A DNA stretch of 64,000 nucleotides from Pseudomonas sp. Choline-02u-1 (GTDB taxonomy: Bacteria; Pseudomonadota; Gammaproteobacteria; Pseudomonadales; Pseudomonadaceae): the NCBI RefSeq assembly GCF_002836515.1, contig NZ_PJBC01000004.1, forward strand, positions 186,001 to 250,000, written 5' to 3'. The position numbers and the translations under genes are program-made. The notes beneath the pieces are model-generated. The model was not told the DNA's origin, did no database searches, and was given only the letters and a program-made list of their open reading frames with translations. Within the stretch, counting starts at the first letter, position 1; every line of letters starts with the position of its first letter. This document shows positions 56,250-64,000 of the stretch, piece after piece.

Positions 56250-56669
56250 CTAGATGACCAGCCTCTCCAGCGCCCCGCGCAAACCGGCAGGAATCGGCAC
56301 CGGCTGATTGCTCGCCCGATCCACGAATACATGCACGAACCGCCCCGCCGCACACGCCTCGTTTTCGCCGACCTTGAACACCGCGAGTTCGTATTGCACC
56401 GAACTGTTGCCAAGCTTGCCGACCCGCAGCCCGATCTCGATCAGATCGGGGAAAGCGATGGACGCGAAGTAATCGCAGGCCGAACTGACCACGAATCCCA
56501 CCACTTCGCCGTCATGAATATCCAGGCCCCCGACCTGAATCAGATACGTGTTCACCGCCGTATCGAAGAAGCTGTAGTAGGTAACATTGTTGATATGACC
56601 GTAGGCGTCATTGTCGTGCCAGCGTGTAGTGATCGGCTGGAAGTGGGGGTAGTCGGAGCGTTGATTCAT
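56250..56669 (-). CDS. Acyl-CoA thioesterase (4HBT/hotdog family)
   Basis: 139 residues. The hotdog fold with the 4-hydroxybenzoyl-CoA thioesterase signature [22 protein letters not shown], which contains the catalytic Asp. In-frame ATG codons at 56684 and 56669 are possible; the second has GAGAG at a better distance. It lies 100 bases downstream of the 3-hydroxyacyl-CoA dehydrogenase on the same strand, fitting a shared role in acyl-CoA metabolism. Confidence 0.88.
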   Translation of the reverse strand: MNQRSDYPHFQPITTRWHDNDAYGHINNVTYYSFFDTAVNTYLIQVGGLDIHDGEVVGFVVSSACDYFASIAFPDLIEIGLRVGKLGNSSVQYELAVFKVGENEACAAGRFVHVFVDRASNQPVPIPAGLRGALERLVI

Positions 56670-56769
56670 GCAGGACTCTCGCATTTTCTAGAATGGATTT
56701 GACCGTGAGGACGACCCTTTACCTGTAGGAATGGGCCTGCCCGCAAAGGCGCCTGCACAGCCTGTCAAA

Positions 56770-57996
56770 TTAACGATCTGCAAACCCCTTCCCCTGCGCC
56801 GCCAGCTCGCCAATCAGCCGCGCCGGTTTCCATTGATCGCCCTGACGCGCCTCCAGCGCCAGCAAGCGCTGATGAATATCCGCCAGTCCCTGCTGATCCG
56901 CCCAAGCCATCGGCCCGCCCTTCTGCACTGGAAAACCATAGCCATTCAAGTACACCAGATCGATGTCATGGGCCGAGCCGGCAATGCCTTCCTGCAGAAT
57001 CTTCGCACCTTCGTTGACCAGCGCCAGCAGACAGCGCTCAAGAATTTCGCCCGGGCCGATGTCGCGACGCTGAAATCCCAGCTCTTCGCTGACCCGTAGC
57101 ACCAGCGCATCCACCTCGGGATCATGCTCGGCCTGGCGACTGCCTGGTTCGTAATGGTAGTAACCGTTGCCGGACTTCTGCCCGAACCGCCCCATCTCGC
57201 ACAGTCGGTTATCGATCTGCAACTGCGGCGCATCCTGACCTTTGCCAGCGAGCTCCCGAGCACGCCACTCCAGATCGATGCCGACCACGTCGTACATGCG
57301 AAACGGCCCCATGGCGAAACCGAAGCCTTGCAGCGCAGCATCCACCTGCTGTGGATAAGCGCCTTCGAGGAGCATCTTGCGTGCTTCGAGTACATACGGA
57401 TGCAGCATGCGGTTGCCGATAAAACCGTGACAGTTGCCCGACACCACGCTGACCTTGCCCATGCGCTTGCCGAGCGCCAGCGCTGCCTCCAGCGCTGCTG
57501 GCGAGGTCTGCGCACCGCGCACGATCTCCAGCAGTTTCATAATGTGCGCAGGGCTGAAGAAATGCAGGCCCAGGACCTGTGCCGGGCGCCGGGTTGCGGC
57601 GGCAATGGCGTCGATATCCAGCGCCGAGGTGTTGCTCGCCAGCAGTGCCTCGGGCTTGAGCAGGCCATCCAGTTCGCGAAAGATCTTCTGCTTCAGCTCA
57701 AGGTTTTCGTACACCGCTTCGATCACCAGGTCGACATTGCGAATCGCCGCGTAATCCGCCGCCGCTGATACGCGAGCCATTCGCGCATCCGCCTCGGCCT
57801 GATCGATGCGGCCCTGACGCACGCTGTGTGCATAAGTGTCGGCGACCGTTGTCAGAGCTTGCTCAAGCATCTGCGGGTTGTTATCGACCCACTGCACGCT
57901 CACGCCGGCATTGGCCAGGCACATGACAATGCCACGGCCCATGGTGCCCGCGCCGATCACGGCAGCCTGCTGGATATCAAAGGATGTCTGGCTCAT
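56770..57996 (-). CDS. 3-hydroxyacyl-CoA dehydrogenase
   Basis: 408 residues. The NAD-binding Rossmann motif VIGAGTMGRGIVMCLANAG is followed by IEAVYENLELKQ and ASNTSALDIDAIA, and GLHFFSPAHIMKLLEIV carries the catalytic His. The C-terminal domain is duplicated as in FadB/FadJ-derived dehydrogenases (NGYGFPVQKGGPMAWAD). It oxidises 3-hydroxyacyl-CoA to 3-ketoacyl-CoA. Unlike FadB there is no hydratase part. Next to an acyl-CoA thioesterase; the specific pathway is not clear. Confidence 0.93.
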   Translation of the reverse strand: MSQTSFDIQQAAVIGAGTMGRGIVMCLANAGVSVQWVDNNPQMLEQALTTVADTYAHSVRQGRIDQAEADARMARVSAAADYAAIRNVDLVIEAVYENLELKQKIFRELDGLLKPEALLASNTSALDIDAIAAATRRPAQVLGLHFFSPAHIMKLLEIVRGAQTSPAALEAALALGKRMGKVSVVSGNCHGFIGNRMLHPYVLEARKMLLEGAYPQQVDAALQGFGFAMGPFRMYDVVGIDLEWRARELAGKGQDAPQLQIDNRLCEMGRFGQKSGNGYYHYEPGSRQAEHDPEVDALVLRVSEELGFQRRDIGPGEILERCLLALVNEGAKILQEGIAGSAHDIDLVYLNGYGFPVQKGGPMAWADQQGLADIHQRLLALEARQGDQWKPARLIGELAAQGKGFADR

Positions 57997-58085
57997 GTTG
58001 TTCTCTTGTAAGTGGCCCTGAGACAGCTTCCAACCTTAGTCAGGCAACAGCGGTTTTTGAAGTTTATTAGCGTGATGATCGATAT

Positions 58086-60056
58086 TCAGCAGATGGATCC
58101 AGCTCGCCCAGAATTGCGCGCCTGATCGAGCAAATGGTAGTCCGCCCACTCGCGGACCTCAGCGTAGCGGTACTCTTCCAGTGCCGCATATCCTGGTATC
58201 GCGCGAGCCTTGAGCCTGGTGAACAACGGCACGCTGATACCGCACAGGAACCGCGTCAGCCGTTCGGCCGTGGGGAAGCTGCCTGTGTGTTGCTCATGCC
58301 TGTGGATAAATTCCCCACACAGCTGCGCGAAGTTTTTATCCACAAGCGGAGGCAATGCTGGCGGCTCAGGCAATCGTGCGGTCTGGCCGTGACACACCGA
58401 GCAATGGCCACAACGCTCAGGAGCATTGAGATCGCCGAAATATTCCGCCAGGCGATAACCCAGGCAGCGCTCAGTGGCGAACACCTCGAGCATGGCGTGA
58501 ATCCGCGCCACCTCCGTCAGTTCGTGCCGAGTGAAATACCCGTGCAGTTCAGCGCTCAGGGCATCGCTGTCAAAATCGCTGTGCAGCAGGCTGTACACCT
58601 CGGTCATCTGCTTGCTTTCAAGCTCGACCCAGCCCTTTTCCTGAAAATAGTCCAGCGCTGTCACCACTCGATTGCGCTCGGCGGAATACTGCGAGTACAT
58701 CGCCTCGAAATCCACCGTGGCCCAGGTACGTGCGCGAGTTGATGTCTGGATGATCGCCGCCACGAAATCCCTTCGCTCGCCCTCGAAGCGCTGGAGCAGT
58801 GCTTCAGGCTCAAGCAGATATTTGAAGCGGTATTCGGCGTAATAGGCGTAACGCGGCGCGATCAGACCCCGCAGTTCCAGCTGCACCAGCAACGTCTTCA
58901 ACGGCAACGAACGAATATTGCTCTGATCGGCCAGTGGCCCGAGCAAAAATTCCCACTGCCCCTCCGGCACTGAGGCTTTGAGTTCATCGAGCACATGACG
59001 AATCCCAGCGCGCTCAGGCGTATCGCCATAAACGAAATTCTCCAGCACATTGAGGCTGTCGCGGTTGGCCAATACCAGGCAATCGGAGGGCTGCCCGTCG
59101 CGCCCGGCACGGCCGATTTCCTGACTGTAGTTTTCGATGGATTTGGGCAGATCGAAATGCACCACGTTGCGGATGTCGCTCTTGTCGATGCCCATCCCGA
59201 AGGCGATGGTGGCAACGATGCAGTTGGACTGACCGACCATGAAGCGATGCTGTATGCCTTCACGCTGATCGTGGGGCAAGCCTGCGTGGTAAGCCTCGGC
59301 CTGCGTTCCGTTGCGTTGAAGGTGTTCGGCAATGTGTTCGGCGGTCTTCTGCAACGTGACATAGACAATGCTCGGTTGCCCGGGACGTGCGGCCATCCAT
59401 TCGACCAGACGCCGACGTTTGTCCTGACCGCGCACAGGCTCGACCAGCAGGTTGAGGTTGGAACGATAGAAACCGGTGGTCACCACATCGCCCGGTGCGA
59501 TGGCGAATCTGGCCTGCATGTCGGCGATGACCTTTGGTGTGGCCGTGGCGGTAAGCAACAGGGCCTGCGCAATGTTGAACTGACGTTGGTAGTCCGGCAG
59601 TTTCAGGTAATCGGGGCGAAAATTATGGCCCCATTCGGAAATGCAGTGCGCCTCGTCGATCACTAATAACGAGATCGACACCTGCTGCAGGAAGTTGCGG
59701 AAGCGCTCGTTTTTCAGACGCTCGACGGAAATCATCAGAATTTTCAATTCACCCGAACGCGCACGGGCCATTACGTCGTTGGCATCCTCACGGCTCTGTG
59801 CCGAATCGATGCTCCCTGCCGAGATGCCGTGGCGTTTGAGAAACGCCAGTTGATCCTGCATCAACGCCAGCAACGGCGAGACCACCAGTGTCAGGTGCGG
59901 CAACAGAAGCGCCGGCAGTTGGTAGCAAAGCGATTTGCCGGAGCCGGTAGGAAAGATCGCCGCCGCCGAACGCCCCGCTAGCACCGCGCTGATGGCGGCC
60001 TCCTGACCGGGCCGGAACTGTGGGTAACCAAAAACCTGTTCCAGGGTGTTGTGCAT
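58086..60056 (-). CDS. recQ: ATP-dependent DNA helicase RecQ-like
   Basis: 656 residues. Superfamily 2 3'-5' helicase. Walker A FPTGSGKSLCYQ (Lys41), DEAH in VIDEAHCISEWGHNFRPDYL, and the Q-motif region FGYPQFRPGQEAAI are intact. The RecQ zinc/winged-helix region is present with CLGYRLAEYFGDLN and CGHCSVC. No HRDC domain of the usual kind is obvious; the last 100 residues (with FLCGISVPLFTRL) are a different tail, so this is a RecQ paralogue rather than classical long RecQ. Two perfect DnaA boxes occur in its 3' coding part. Confidence 0.9.
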   Translation of the reverse strand: MHNTLEQVFGYPQFRPGQEAAISAVLAGRSAAAIFPTGSGKSLCYQLPALLLPHLTLVVSPLLALMQDQLAFLKRHGISAGSIDSAQSREDANDVMARARSGELKILMISVERLKNERFRNFLQQVSISLLVIDEAHCISEWGHNFRPDYLKLPDYQRQFNIAQALLLTATATPKVIADMQARFAIAPGDVVTTGFYRSNLNLLVEPVRGQDKRRRLVEWMAARPGQPSIVYVTLQKTAEHIAEHLQRNGTQAEAYHAGLPHDQREGIQHRFMVGQSNCIVATIAFGMGIDKSDIRNVVHFDLPKSIENYSQEIGRAGRDGQPSDCLVLANRDSLNVLENFVYGDTPERAGIRHVLDELKASVPEGQWEFLLGPLADQSNIRSLPLKTLLVQLELRGLIAPRYAYYAEYRFKYLLEPEALLQRFEGERRDFVAAIIQTSTRARTWATVDFEAMYSQYSAERNRVVTALDYFQEKGWVELESKQMTEVYSLLHSDFDSDALSAELHGYFTRHELTEVARIHAMLEVFATERCLGYRLAEYFGDLNAPERCGHCSVCHGQTARLPEPPALPPLVDKNFAQLCGEFIHRHEQHTGSFPTAERLTRFLCGISVPLFTRLKARAIPGYAALEEYRYAEVREWADYHLLDQARNSGRAGSIC

Positions 60057-60360
60057 TTGCTGTCACTCCTTTGACTGCTGCCTTGCCCAAAGCCTAGCGG
60101 GCGATTGCAGCGAGTCGAGAAAAGGTTGCAGGTCAAAACGATACGGAATAATACAGCGGATCAAGCGCACCCAAGGGATCGTAAGCCAGATAAAAGCCTC
60201 CATGACAGTTTAAAAACCAACCACAACAAACTTCCAAGACAGACAAAACATTACAAACCAGCTTATTAAAACGACAAGAATCGATACAACGAAAAACTTT
60301 ATCTGCTCAGCTCACCCAAACTAAATTACTTGCTCTCCCAAATAATAAGAGGGCAACACA
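60057..60360. other. AT-rich intergenic region before the lipase-like gene
   Basis: 304 bases. The right half (60180-60350) is strongly AT-rich compared with the window, as often seen upstream of horizontally acquired genes. GAGGG lies about ten bases before the ATG at 60361. No gene is seen. Confidence 0.5.
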
Positions 60361-61503
60361 ATGACGATCTTAAGCATATTTTTTTGCGGCACCGGCTCTA
60401 ACAAATTTGACCAACACCATAAAAACTTCTGGGATGGCGAAATCGTCTCCACGCTTGCTGCTCACCACAACGGACGTGAATTTGCCGAGTGGATTGTCGT
60501 CGATGGCCCTGGCAGCGGCAATCTGCAAGCCGATGACCTGTTCACCAAGACGTCTGAATACGGCCTGACCGGCACCCTGTTTGGTAAGGGATGGGAGGAA
60601 AACGTGCAACACGCCGTAAATATCATCAAAGGCAAATGTGACTGGCAGCGTAAACAACTGACCGAAGCAGAATATAACCGCCTCAAAGCCGCAGGCATTC
60701 CTATTGAAGATGTAAAAGTTGAAGGCTCCTGGTTATGGCGCAATTACAACTATGGCGATCGCAGCATCACCCAACAGAAATTGCAGGAACAAATCATCAA
60801 GACTTTCCGCAAGGACGGTGTTATTCCAACCACAGTCAATCTTGTCGGCTGGAGCCGGGGCGGTATCAGTTGCCATATGCTCGCCAATGCAATGTTCCAG
60901 GACGCGGCCCTCAAACATGTTCCGGTGAACATCTTTGCGATCGATCCAGTTCCGGGAATCGGTAACTTTCAGGAAAACCGGATAAAACTTCAATCCAACG
61001 TCAAGGAATACATCGCGTTCTATGCCCGCGACGAACGCTCAAAAGGTTTCAGCTGCGTGATCCCGCAAACCGCCACCGGCACCAGGACTTCGATCTATCC
61101 AATGGCCGGTCGCCACGCCACCCTCGCGGGCAACGCCACATCGCTTGGGGGCGAGCCAAGCAGCAGCAGCGACCTCAACGCTCTGATCGAGCCAGGACGC
61201 ATCGTTCGCCATCTGGCAGAAACCTCCCTCAAGCGCTGGGGCGTGTCACTTGCCAAAACCCTCAACCTGAGCGATGCCGACCTGCTGCGCCTCACCGGCG
61301 CCATCGTCAGCGACGAAGCGCGTTACAAGAAAATGCCCAGCCAGTCCTACACTTATTTCACCGAACTGGATCAAGGCGAGCGCTATGTTTCGCTCGGCAG
61401 CAAAGGCGTGCCGTTCTCGGCAGTGAAAGGCACGATCTACCGGCCGGCAACCGGACTGACCACTAGCCTGCTGGACATCTCCAGTTACGGGCATCTGCGT
61501 TGA
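60361..61503 (+). CDS. Lipase-like alpha/beta hydrolase, possible effector-type toxin
   Basis: 380 residues, no signal peptide. It opens ILSIFFCGTGSN, the start seen in DUF2235-like and T6SS phospholipase-like hydrolases, and the nucleophile elbow is G163-W-S165-R-G in VNLVGWSRGGISCH. FAIDPVPGIGN gives a likely catalytic Asp, and GRHATLAG may carry the His. The family resemblance is to cytosol-made, often secreted lipid hydrolases. No vgrG, PAAR, chaperone or evident immunity gene is beside it, so an effector role is only a suggestion. AT-rich upstream DNA. Confidence 0.7.
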   Translation: MTILSIFFCGTGSNKFDQHHKNFWDGEIVSTLAAHHNGREFAEWIVVDGPGSGNLQADDLFTKTSEYGLTGTLFGKGWEENVQHAVNIIKGKCDWQRKQLTEAEYNRLKAAGIPIEDVKVEGSWLWRNYNYGDRSITQQKLQEQIIKTFRKDGVIPTTVNLVGWSRGGISCHMLANAMFQDAALKHVPVNIFAIDPVPGIGNFQENRIKLQSNVKEYIAFYARDERSKGFSCVIPQTATGTRTSIYPMAGRHATLAGNATSLGGEPSSSSDLNALIEPGRIVRHLAETSLKRWGVSLAKTLNLSDADLLRLTGAIVSDEARYKKMPSQSYTYFTELDQGERYVSLGSKGVPFSAVKGTIYRPATGLTTSLLDISSYGHLR

Positions 61504-61652
61504 AAATCGTTGAAAAATCGGTAGCAACGTCCGGCAAACAGTTCGTCCCGTTCCGGCTCTGCGCGATGCCCTGTCTGCCATCCCGATCCCGGTGGGGCGA
61601 AGCTCCATCCCGCGAATTTCATGTGAAGGCATTACGGGTCAAGATCGAGAAT

Positions 61653-61683
61653 AAAAAAAACCGCCCCAAAGGGCGGTTTTTTC
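61653..61683. terminator. Bidirectional terminator
   Basis: AAAACCGCCC and GGGCGGTTTTTT around CAAA, between the lipase-like gene and pckA. Confidence 0.88.
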
Positions 61684-61702
61684 AATCATCGCAAACCAAT
61701 AT

Positions 61703-63244
61703 TTACAACTTCGGCCCAGCCGCCTTGATCGCGTCGCTCACTTCGAACTTCTTGAAGTTCTCGATGAACAGACCGGCCAGTGCTTTCGCTGCCTCGTCGT
61801 ACGCCGCCTTGTCAGCCCAGGTATTGCGCGGGTTGAGCAGGTTGGTGTCGACGCCCGGAACGGCCAGTGGCACGTCGAGGTTGATGGTGTCGAGGTGTTC
61901 GGTGGCAGCACCGATCAGTGCGCCGCTCTGAATCGCGGCAATCACTGCGCGGGTGGTCGGGATGTTGAAGCGCTGGCCAACGCCGTAGCCGCCGCCAGTC
62001 CAGCCGGTATTGACCAGGTAGACCTTGGAGCCGAAACCGCGGATGCGCTTGATCAGCAGTTCTGCATATTCGCCAGCCGGACGCGGGAAGAATGGTGCGC
62101 CGAAGCAGGTGGAGAAAGTCGACTTGATGCCGCTGCCCGAACCCATTTCAGTCGAGCCCACCAGCGCGGTGTAGCCGGACAGGAAGTGGTAGGCCGCTTG
62201 CTCTTCGTTGAGGATCGACACTGGCGGCAGCACGCCGGTCAGGTCGCAGGTCAGGAAGATCACCGCGTTTGGCTCGCCACCAAGGTTCTTCTCGGAACGC
62301 TTGGCAACGTGCTCCAGCGGATATGCGGCGCGGCTGTTCTGGGTCAGGCTGACATCGGCATAGTCGGCGTGCTTGGCGTCGTCGATGACGACGTTTTCCA
62401 GCACCGCGCCGTGCTTGATGGCTTTCCAGATGACCGGCTCGTTCTTCTCGGAGAGGTCGATGCACTTGGCATAGCAACCACCTTCGATGTTGAAGACAAC
62501 GCCTTCGCCCCAGCCGTGCTCGTCGTCACCGATCAGGTAACGGCTTTCGTCGGCCGACAGGGTGGTTTTACCGGTGCCCGACAGACCGAAGAACAGGGTC
62601 ACGTCGCCTTCTTCGCCGATGTTGGCAGCGCAGTGCATTGGCAGCACGTCAGCGGCCGGCAGCAGGAAGTTCTGCACCGAGAACATGGCTTTCTTCATCT
62701 CACCGGCGTAACGCATGCCGGCGATCAGCACTTTCTTCTGCGCGAAGTTGATGATCACGCAGCCGTCGGAGTTGGTGCCGTCACGCTCGGGCACGCACTC
62801 GAAGTTGGCGACGTTGAGCACCTGCCATTCTTCACGGCCAGCCGGGTTGTACTGGGCCGGATTGATGAACAGGCAACGACCGAACAGGTTCTGCCAGGCA
62901 GTCTGCGTGGTCATTTTCACGGCCAGGTAGTGATCTTCCGCCGCGCCTACATGCACGTGGGAAACGAAATGCTCTTGCGCGTTGTTGAAGGCCTCGACGC
63001 GAGCCCACAGGGCATCGAACTTGTCGGCCGGGAACTTGCGGTTGATCGGGCCCCAGGCGATAGCGGCCTGAGTGGAAGGCTCTTCAACGATGAAACGGTC
63101 GACTGGCGAACGACCGGTGCGGTGACCGGTGCGAACAACCAGAGCGCCGGTATCGGCAAGCTCGCCTTCACCGCGATTCAGGGCTTCTTTTACCAGATCA
63201 TCAACACTCAGATCGGTGTACACGGCGTTATTGGCTTGCGTCAT
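61703..63244 (-). CDS. pckA: Phosphoenolpyruvate carboxykinase (ATP)
   Basis: Decarboxylates and phosphorylates oxaloacetate to PEP, the first committed gluconeogenic step. It has 513 residues. The kinase-1a P-loop is [11 protein letters not shown]; metal and substrate residues lie in [29 protein letters not shown] and [10 protein letters not shown]. The ATG at 63244 is chosen ([13 protein letters not shown]); the frame extends upstream to 63394 without support. An inverted repeat GTAGTAG/CTACTAC lies about 45-70 bases upstream. Confidence 0.97.
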   Translation of the reverse strand: MTQANNAVYTDLSVDDLVKEALNRGEGELADTGALVVRTGHRTGRSPVDRFIVEEPSTQAAIAWGPINRKFPADKFDALWARVEAFNNAQEHFVSHVHVGAAEDHYLAVKMTTQTAWQNLFGRCLFINPAQYNPAGREEWQVLNVANFECVPERDGTNSDGCVIINFAQKKVLIAGMRYAGEMKKAMFSVQNFLLPAADVLPMHCAANIGEEGDVTLFFGLSGTGKTTLSADESRYLIGDDEHGWGEGVVFNIEGGCYAKCIDLSEKNEPVIWKAIKHGAVLENVVIDDAKHADYADVSLTQNSRAAYPLEHVAKRSEKNLGGEPNAVIFLTCDLTGVLPPVSILNEEQAAYHFLSGYTALVGSTEMGSGSGIKSTFSTCFGAPFFPRPAGEYAELLIKRIRGFGSKVYLVNTGWTGGGYGVGQRFNIPTTRAVIAAIQSGALIGAATEHLDTINLDVPLAVPGVDTNLLNPRNTWADKAAYDEAAKALAGLFIENFKKFEVSDAIKAAGPKL

Positions 63245-63425
63245 GAGGTTCCCCGTCGGCCAGTGGCCGAGTGTGCTCCAAACGTTTTGTAGTAGAAAGT
63301 CGTGCACTACTACCGCGAAAAAAGTGGGCCGGATTATGCCAGAAAAGCCCAAAAAGAGTAGGGTCCTCCCGTCGTAACGGCGATATTCCGTCATTGCGCA
63401 GTGAATTTACCTGCGCTGAACCGTT

Positions 63426-64000
63426 TTAGTGACGGGTATCTGACGGCGTATCGACGCCCGCGCCAGCGAACAACTGAGCGATATCAGCCGCGTCGAACAG
63501 GTACTGCTGATTGCAGAACTGGCAATCGATTTCGACTTTGCCACCCTGCTCGGCTGCCAGCGCCAGCGCATCTTCCAGCCCAAGACTGACCAGCGCATTG
63601 CCGGAGCGTTCCCGCGAGCAGCTGCAGTTGAAGCGCAAATGCTGGACATCAAACAGGCGCACCTGCTCTTCGTGATAGAGCCGGTGCAGGACGGTTTCGT
63701 TGTCCAGACTGAGCAGTTCATCGGCGCCCAGAGTGCTGGCCAGCGCGGTGAGGTGCTGCCAGCTGGCGGCGCGATCTTCTTCGTCTTTCAAGCGATCGGC
63801 GGGGAGTTGTTGCAGCAACATGCCGCGTGCACGACGACCGTCGGCGAACAGCTTGAAGCGCGTGCCGACTTGCTGCGACATGACGAAGTAGTTGGTGAAG
63901 CAATCGGACAGGGTTTCGCCGTCAAGGTCGACAATCCCCTGATAACGCTGGCCAACAGTCGGGTCGATAGTGAGCGCCAGAACACCGTTCGGCATCAGGT
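63426..64000 (-). CDS. hslO: Redox-regulated chaperone Hsp33 (5' end outside window)
   Basis: Oxidation-activated holdase. The C-terminal 190 or so of about 300 residues are present; the N-terminal part lies beyond base 64000. The four-Cys zinc switch is CSCSRER and CQFC. Other family blocks are [19 protein letters not shown] [15 protein letters not shown] and [20 protein letters not shown]. The reading frame continues through the window edge; the Met at 63995 is internal. It neighbours pckA, as in other Pseudomonas. Confidence 0.95.
   Translation of the reverse strand, partial: LMPNGVLALTIDPTVGQRYQGIVDLDGETLSDCFTNYFVMSQQVGTRFKLFADGRRARGMLLQQLPADRLKDEEDRAASWQHLTALASTLGADELLSLDNETVLHRLYHEEQVRLFDVQHLRFNCSCSRERSGNALVSLGLEDALALAAEQGGKVEIDCQFCNQQYLFDAADIAQLFAGAGVDTPSDTRH

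Noticed and set aside
56728..56752. REP-like fragment CTGTAGGAATGGGCCTGCCCGC
   Set aside because: It has only partial resemblance to the REP consensus and no inverted partner, so it was not listed as an element.

Overview
The window is chromosomal DNA of a Pseudomonas of the P. fluorescens type. It has high GC and dense operons. The gene order is the one I recall from the P. aeruginosa PAO1 PA5131-PA5193 region: gpmI, envC, ctpA, hisBHAF, asmA, mutY, yggX, tRNA-Phe, a basic amino acid ABC transporter, tRNA-Thr, rmlC, dctBD, cysQ, nudE, yrfG, lysM, fdhD, pckA, hslO. REP/REPIN palindromes of the GTGGGAGCGGGCTTGCTCGC type, common in fluorescens-group genomes, sit between genes. There are no rRNAs, CRISPR arrays, transposases or prophage structural genes. 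All identifications come from reading the sequence and from memory of protein families; no database search was run.

Layout. 1-4566: end of gpmI, then the envelope/proteolysis set envC, ctpA and a divergent polysaccharide deacetylase. 4682-8564: accessory genes (Vps62-like protein, orphan solute-binding protein, trypsin-like lipoprotein). 8626-11678: histidine operon hisB-hisH-DUF2164-hisA-hisF on the minus strand. 11952-13616: OFA-family MFS transporter. 14247-17963: asmA-mutY-yggX and tRNA-Phe. 18090-21619: small membrane protein, YhcG-like nuclease, alpha/beta hydrolase and a tandem pair of unknown paralogues. 21691-27837: GabP-type permease divergent from a polar amino acid ABC transporter, then a methyltransferase. 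28255-28330: tRNA-Thr.

28331-44079 is an accessory block that the PAO1 order, as I recall it, lacks. It holds an LPS/sialyltransferase-like gene, a RES/Xre toxin-antitoxin pair, a LysR gene facing an operon for a 2-oxoglutarate amino acid dioxygenase, an acetyltransferase and the AzlCD exporter, an OprD porin with a possible leader peptide, a TonB siderophore receptor, the agmatine genes aguBA, and a large kinase / M23-like / class III aminotransferase fusion. 44080-64000 returns to conserved genes: rmlC, dctB-dctD-thioesterase, cysQ-nudE, yrfG, lysM, LysR-fdhD-ydeP, a glycine-zipper protein, a thioesterase, a 3-hydroxyacyl-CoA dehydrogenase, recQ, an orphan lipase-like protein, pckA and the start-truncated hslO.

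The strongest candidate for an undescribed system is 31780-33992 with lysR at 30937. Its predicted product set would hydroxylate an aliphatic amino acid, perhaps acetylate it, and export it, under a dedicated regulator and a palindromic operator. Second are the three-domain fusion enzyme next to aguBA and the possible attenuator/leader peptide ahead of the OprD porin.
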